DNA of 11,350 nt from Pseudomonadota bacterium (GTDB taxonomy: Bacteria; Pseudomonadota; Gammaproteobacteria; Burkholderiales; Burkholderiaceae), in assembly GCA_021778935.1 (NCBI GenBank), contig JAJYBQ010000055.1, forward strand, positions 1-11,350, written 5' to 3'. The position numbers and the translations under genes are program-made. Of the stretch, positions 8,032 through 11,350 are shown one piece after another; positions within the stretch are counted from its first letter, which is position 1; the number at the start of each line of letters is the position of its first letter. The notes below the pieces were generated by a model. It had not been told where the DNA came from. It saw only the letters and a list, made by a program, of their open reading frames with translations, and did not search any database.

Positions 8032-8066
8032 GGTGTCCTGAGTCGGAGTCCGGCTCAGGACACCAG
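8030..8066 (-). repeat. Near-perfect 17-bp inverted repeat (hairpin) between truA and trpF
   Basis: The 13-base arm CTGGTGTCCTGAG (minus strand, plus 8054-8066) pairs perfectly with CTCAGGACACCAG (plus 8030-8042). After one C-A mismatch come three more pairs, CCG with CGG, closing a 3-base loop (plus 8047-8049). That gives 16 of 17 pairs with almost no loop. It lies wholly in the 55-base gap between the truA stop and the trpF start. TTTT occurs 6 bases after the stem, but it overlaps the trpF start codon, so this is a poor fit for an intrinsic terminator. The compact palindrome in a low-GC patch could be a REP- or MITE-like element, a translational control hairpin for trpF or an RNA-processing site. 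The sequence alone does not decide. Confidence 0.75.
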
Positions 8067-8075
8067 TGTAGTGCT

Positions 8076-8954
8076 TCATTCTGTTTGGAACGGAACTGCG
8101 TGGTGCAAGTTGCCGGGTTTCGTGCGTGCGTGCCCGATGTCGGCGAAGGATGTTGCATACGAGATCCGCGCGCCCTGCATGGGGGTGGGCCGGGCATCAA
8201 GCGGAAGTCCGTAGCCCGCATCGTAGTCCACCGCCGTCAGGTAAAGCCCCGCCGCATCGAAGGTCGGCGCGCCGCCGCGCCGGTCGCACGCCGCCAACAG
8301 CTCCTTGGCCCACGCCGGATCCTTGCGCCCGGTCCCGACCTCGACCAGGGCGCCGACCAGGTTGCGCACCATGTGATGCAGGAACCCGTCGGCACAGGCC
8401 CGAATCCGGACCAGGCCGTCCTCGGGCTGTTCCACATCGAGACGATGCAGGGTACGAACCGGCGATTTCGCCTGGCACTCGGAGGAACGGAAGGAACTGA
8501 AATCCTGTCGGCCCAGCCAGCAGGCCGCCGCGGCCTGCATGTCCGCCAGATCAAGAGGGCGAAATACCCATCCCGCACGCCGGTGCCATAACGGCGAGCG
8601 CACAGCGCGGTTGCAGATCCAGTACTCATAGTGCCGCGCCCGGGCGCTGAACCGGGCGTGGAAGGATTCGTCGACCGGTCGTGCCCATTGCACCGCAACC
8701 TGCGGCGGCAGGTACCGATTCACACCACGCACCCAGGAAACCATCTCCCGTTCCCGGTCGGTGTCGAAGTGCACCACCTGGCCGGTCGCATGCACGCCGG
8801 TATCCGTCCGGCCCGCGCAGGTCGTGTCGATCCCCGCGTCGGCAAACCGCGCCAGCGCCGTCTCCAGCACGTCCTGCACGGTGCGCCGATGTGGTTGCGT
8901 CTGCCAGCCCTCGAAATGCGATCCGTCGTACTCGACGCCCAACGCGATGCGCAC
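8076..8954 (-). CDS. truA: tRNA pseudouridine(38-40) synthase
   Basis: This 292-residue enzyme converts uridines 38 to 40 of the tRNA anticodon stem-loop to pseudouridine. It begins with [18 protein letters not shown], read as Met from GTG. The catalytic Asp51 is in [17 protein letters not shown] (47-63, split over two strands). Later motifs are [17 protein letters not shown] (97-113), [10 protein letters not shown] (151-160) and the RNA-binding [17 protein letters not shown] (191-207). The core ends near [10 protein letters not shown] (242-251). About 40 more residues follow, ending HHAVPFQTE, against a much shorter tail in E. coli TruA (270 aa in total). The tail is encoded by lower-GC DNA with a (CACG)3 tract. 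GTG at 8954 has GGAGGGG 10 bases upstream and lies 7 bases after the fimV stop. A fimV-truA neighbourhood is conserved in Pseudomonas and betaproteobacteria. Confidence 0.96.
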   Translation of the reverse strand: MRIALGVEYDGSHFEGWQTQPHRRTVQDVLETALARFADAGIDTTCAGRTDTGVHATGQVVHFDTDREREMVSWVRGVNRYLPPQVAVQWARPVDESFHARFSARARHYEYWICNRAVRSPLWHRRAGWVFRPLDLADMQAAAACWLGRQDFSSFRSSECQAKSPVRTLHRLDVEQPEDGLVRIRACADGFLHHMVRNLVGALVEVGTGRKDPAWAKELLAACDRRGGAPTFDAAGLYLTAVDYDAGYGLPLDARPTPMQGARISYATSFADIGHARTKPGNLHHAVPFQTE

Positions 8955-8961
8955 CGCGGGG

Positions 8962-11350
8962 CTACCCCTCCAGCACTTTGGTGAGTTCCACCGCCTGTTG
9001 GCGCTGTTCGCGCGTGCCGTCCTTCATGACCTCTTCGAGGAGTTCGCGCGCCCCGTCCTTCACCCCGAGATCGATATATCCGCGGGCGAGATCGAGTTTG
9101 GTCGCCATCTGCGACGCCAGCGGACTGCCCGCCTGGGTTTCCGCACGGCGCCCGGACGCAAAGGTCGCTTCGGCCCCGGAAAGGTCGAAATCGATGAGCG
9201 GCACCGTCGCCTGCTCGGTGTTGAGTGCCAGCGGCGTCGTGACTTCCCCTTCGTCGTCGGACAGCGACGCCACCGCACCGAGCAGGGTCGGCCGCGACAG
9301 GGCATCCTCGAATCCGTGATCGCCCGCGCCCGGCATCACCGGCGGCAACTCCGGAAGGCGGAGATCCACTTCCGGAATCGGCACCGCCCCGGTCAAGGTC
9401 GGCGGCCCCGAGGGCGACGCCCCGGCCGCGCTAGCGTCGACCGCCCCGCCGGCGGGAAGCGATGTGGCGGCGGGCGCAAGCGTCTCGCCCCTCGCGTCCA
9501 TCCCGAACGCGGGCTGCGCTGCCTCCGGCAAGGTCGGGGCAGGCCCCGGCTCCGCCCGCGCGGGTGCGAACTCGTACGCGATCTCGGGCACGATCTCCGG
9601 CGCAAACCCGGATACAGACTCGGGACCGGGGCCCGCCACGGGCTCCGCAATCCGGGCAACAACGGGTTCCGCCTCGGGTGCAGGCTCCGGCCTGGAACCC
9701 CCCGGAGCCGGCCCGGGCTCCGACCCATCCATCTTGGTCGGCCCCAGGTCGAAATCGAGCGCGCTGAAATCGAACGCGGGCTCGAGCGGCACCGGCTGCG
9801 TATGCGCGACCGGCGGCTCCAGCGCATGCGTTTCCTCCTGCGCCAGGTCCATCCCGCGGTCGACAACCTCCGGAGCCGCCTCCTCGACCGGAGTCGTCGG
9901 CAACGCCGTTGCGGCCTCGTCGACCGGCGAAACCCAGGGCATGAGGTGTTCGGTGGTCCCTGCCAAGTCGGGTTCGCCAACCGTCTCCGGGATCCGCGGC
10001 GATTCGGAATCCCACATCCTCGACGATTCCGCGACCCTCTCCGCGCCTGCGCCGAGTTGCATTTCCGTCTTCGGTGGCACTCCGACCGAAATCATCGCAT
10101 CGCCCGCCAGCTCCGCCCCCGCATAGAGCGGATTCGACGGATCGAGCTTGTGACCGAGCCTTGCCGCCTGCTCCCACTCCACGCCGGTGCCGCCGGTACG
10201 CTCATGCAGATCCCGGGCAAGCGCCTCGAACGACACCGAATCGCCGCGCCGTGCATAGATCTCCATCAGCTTCGCGCGCACGGCATGGCGTTCCGGATTC
10301 GCGCGCAGCGACTCCTTGAGAATGTCTTCCGCCTGCTCTTCCCGTCCGTATGCGATGTATACGTCGGCTTCGGCGACCGGATCGACCTCATTGGAATGCA
10401 GTTGCGATGCCGCCGGAATGAAACTCGAATTGAAGGTGCTCGTGGCACCGGTGTCGACGTTCTGCCCGCCGGCGGCGCTGAACCGCGCATCGCCGCCCGC
10501 CATTTCGGCGCCCGAGGATCCGGAAGCGGCGCGCTTGCGACGGGCCATGGTCGCCCCCAACAGGGCGAGGAGCAGCGCGGCAGCGGCCGAGCCGAGGACG
10601 ACCGGCGAGCGCATCACTCCGAGGATGCCCCCCGATTCCGCAGGAGCGGGCGCCGGATGCACCACGGGCCGGGGCACCACCACGGGCTTGGGTGGGACCT
10701 GCGCCGGCATCGGTGCCGGCGCTGCCGACGTCGCCGCGACCACGGTGGCATGCCGGAGGTCCGCATTGGATTTTTCCAGCGCGGCGATGCGCTCCTGCGC
10801 CTCCTTCATCGCCCGCGCATGCGCGGCCGCGCCATCCTTGCGGGCCAGTGCCGCCTCGTTGCTGCCGGTTGCACCGGCACCGGTCGACCCACCGCGCGCG
10901 ATCTTCAGGCGATCGCCCTGCGCCGCAGCGGCACTGCGATCTTCCACCTTCGCGGTGAGGCGGCCGCGCGCGACATGCCCGCCCGCGGCCTCCCGCACCG
11001 GCCGTGCACCCGCCGCGGCACGCGCCAGACGCTCCCGGTAGGCCGAGAAGTCGGCGCTCTGCATGGCGATTTCCCGCCGTGCCCGCGCCGGATCGACCTG
11101 CTGCACGGCGGCCGCCGCGGGAATCTCCAGCACTCTCCCGGCGCGCAGGCGATTGACGTTATCACCCAGGAACGCCGACGGATTGGCCTGCAGCATGGCA
11201 ACCATCAGCTGGTCGAGCGATGCGCCCTCGACACGGTGCTCCGCCGCGATCGCCGTCAGGGTGTCCCCGGCATGCACGCGAACCCGCACCGGTCCGGGCG
11301 CGGCGGTACCGACTGCCGGCGCCGCCGGCGCCGCCGGAGCGGAAACCACG
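8962..11350 (-). CDS. fimV: FimV-type LysM/TPR polar scaffold protein (N-terminus beyond right edge)
   Basis: About 795 codons of the C-terminal portion are visible. In visible numbering: a LysM-type peptidoglycan-binding module (about 21-77) with [16 protein letters not shown] and the FimV hallmark [28 protein letters not shown] (44-71, split here as two motifs); a short coiled-coil-like stretch (about 168-200); a Pro-rich segment; one membrane helix (about 248-268) followed by ARRKR; TPR-like helices (about 322-411) with [21 protein letters not shown]; a long acidic Ala/Pro/Glu-rich linker (about 420-740); and the FimV C-terminal motif [21 protein letters not shown] (746-795 region). FimV/HubP proteins bind septal and polar peptidoglycan and recruit polar partners for type IV pili, twitching and flagella. 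The signal peptide and start are not in the window. The GTG near 11349 is just an internal valine codon. Confidence 0.93.
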   Translation of the reverse strand, partial: VVSAPAAPAAPAVGTAAPGPVRVRVHAGDTLTAIAAEHRVEGASLDQLMVAMLQANPSAFLGDNVNRLRAGRVLEIPAAAAVQQVDPARARREIAMQSADFSAYRERLARAAAGARPVREAAGGHVARGRLTAKVEDRSAAAAQGDRLKIARGGSTGAGATGSNEAALARKDGAAAHARAMKEAQERIAALEKSNADLRHATVVAATSAAPAPMPAQVPPKPVVVPRPVVHPAPAPAESGGILGVMRSPVVLGSAAAALLLALLGATMARRKRAASGSSGAEMAGGDARFSAAGGQNVDTGATSTFNSSFIPAASQLHSNEVDPVAEADVYIAYGREEQAEDILKESLRANPERHAVRAKLMEIYARRGDSVSFEALARDLHERTGGTGVEWEQAARLGHKLDPSNPLYAGAELAGDAMISVGVPPKTEMQLGAGAERVAESSRMWDSESPRIPETVGEPDLAGTTEHLMPWVSPVDEAATALPTTPVEEAAPEVVDRGMDLAQEETHALEPPVAHTQPVPLEPAFDFSALDFDLGPTKMDGSEPGPAPGGSRPEPAPEAEPVVARIAEPVAGPGPESVSGFAPEIVPEIAYEFAPARAEPGPAPTLPEAAQPAFGMDARGETLAPAATSLPAGGAVDASAAGASPSGPPTLTGAVPIPEVDLRLPELPPVMPGAGDHGFEDALSRPTLLGAVASLSDDEGEVTTPLALNTEQATVPLIDFDLSGAEATFASGRRAETQAGSPLASQMATKLDLARGYIDLGVKDGARELLEEVMKDGTREQRQQAVELTKVLEG
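8965..8971 (-). promoter_or_regulatory. truA ribosome-binding site supporting a GTG start
   Basis: GGAGGGG on the minus strand sits within the last codons of fimV, 10 bases before the GTG at 8954. No ATG exists near the conserved [10 protein letters not shown] start of TruA, so this site decides the start. Its position inside fimV suggests that truA is translated from the fimV transcript. Confidence 0.7.

Noticed and set aside
8018..8066. Intrinsic terminator after truA
   Set aside because: The stem is strong, but the only T-run (TTTT) is 6 bases away and overlaps the trpF start. Termination here would cut trpF off from upstream transcription with no good promoter visible.
8065..8100. Promoter for trpF with TACACT (minus strand, plus 8065-8070) as -10 box
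   Set aside because: No -35 hexamer of fair quality lies at 16 to 18 bases. The best candidates are mismatched or at 19 bases, so support is too weak.
8021..8221. Long N-terminal extension of trpF to 8221
   Set aside because: It would overlap truA, run through the hairpin and add 67 residues without TrpF homology. The TTG at 8020 gives the family length.
11349..11350. fimV start codon (GTG) at the right edge
   Set aside because: FimV needs a signal peptide ahead of the LysM module. The visible sequence starts mid Ala/Pro linker, so the GTG is an internal valine codon and the gene is cut by the window.
1..11350. tRNA, rRNA, CRISPR array, insertion sequence or prophage genes
   Set aside because: The window is almost fully covered by conserved core genes, and I saw no spaced direct repeats, transposase, integrase or cloverleaf sequence.

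Overview
The window is one unbroken housekeeping gene cluster from a GC-rich proteobacterium, with every gene on the minus strand. Gene content and order (fimV-truA-trpF-trpB-trpA-accD-folC-dedD-cvpA-purF-metZ) fit a betaproteobacterium best. In Pseudomonas-type gammaproteobacteria the same backbone usually lacks trpB and trpA at this point, and Escherichia coli has no metZ. I cannot name a genus from sequence alone.

Read in the direction of transcription (high to low coordinates), the window opens inside fimV, a polar LysM-type inner-membrane scaffold protein whose start lies beyond the right edge. Next come truA (tRNA pseudouridine synthase), then trpF, trpB and trpA (three late tryptophan-biosynthesis steps), then accD (acetyl-CoA carboxylase beta subunit). 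A 117-base spacer with GC-rich inverted repeats follows. After it come folC (folylpolyglutamate/dihydrofolate synthase), a SPOR-domain membrane protein (dedD), cvpA, purF (first step of purine synthesis), and the first 90 codons of metZ, which runs off the left edge.

The genes are packed tightly. Four junctions are 4-base ATGA stop/start overlaps (trpF/trpB, trpB/trpA, folC/dedD, dedD/cvpA), and four others have spacers of only 5 to 12 bases. This implies polycistronic transcription with translational coupling. Only two junctions have real spacers: truA/trpF (55 bases) and accD/folC (117 bases). Both contain clear inverted repeats, and neither has a convincing intrinsic terminator.

The window is largely ordinary core genome, and I see no undescribed multi-gene system. 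The one anomalous spot is the truA/trpF junction. It combines a near-perfect 17-bp hairpin that partly covers the trpF ribosome-binding site, a local GC dip (about 55% by hand count against about 72% in the adjoining 120 bases), an unusually long TruA tail, and a trpF that appears to start at TTG. A (CACG)3 tract in the truA tail is placed so that losing one unit would fuse truA in frame to trpF. Long plus-strand open frames are shadows of the minus-strand genes.
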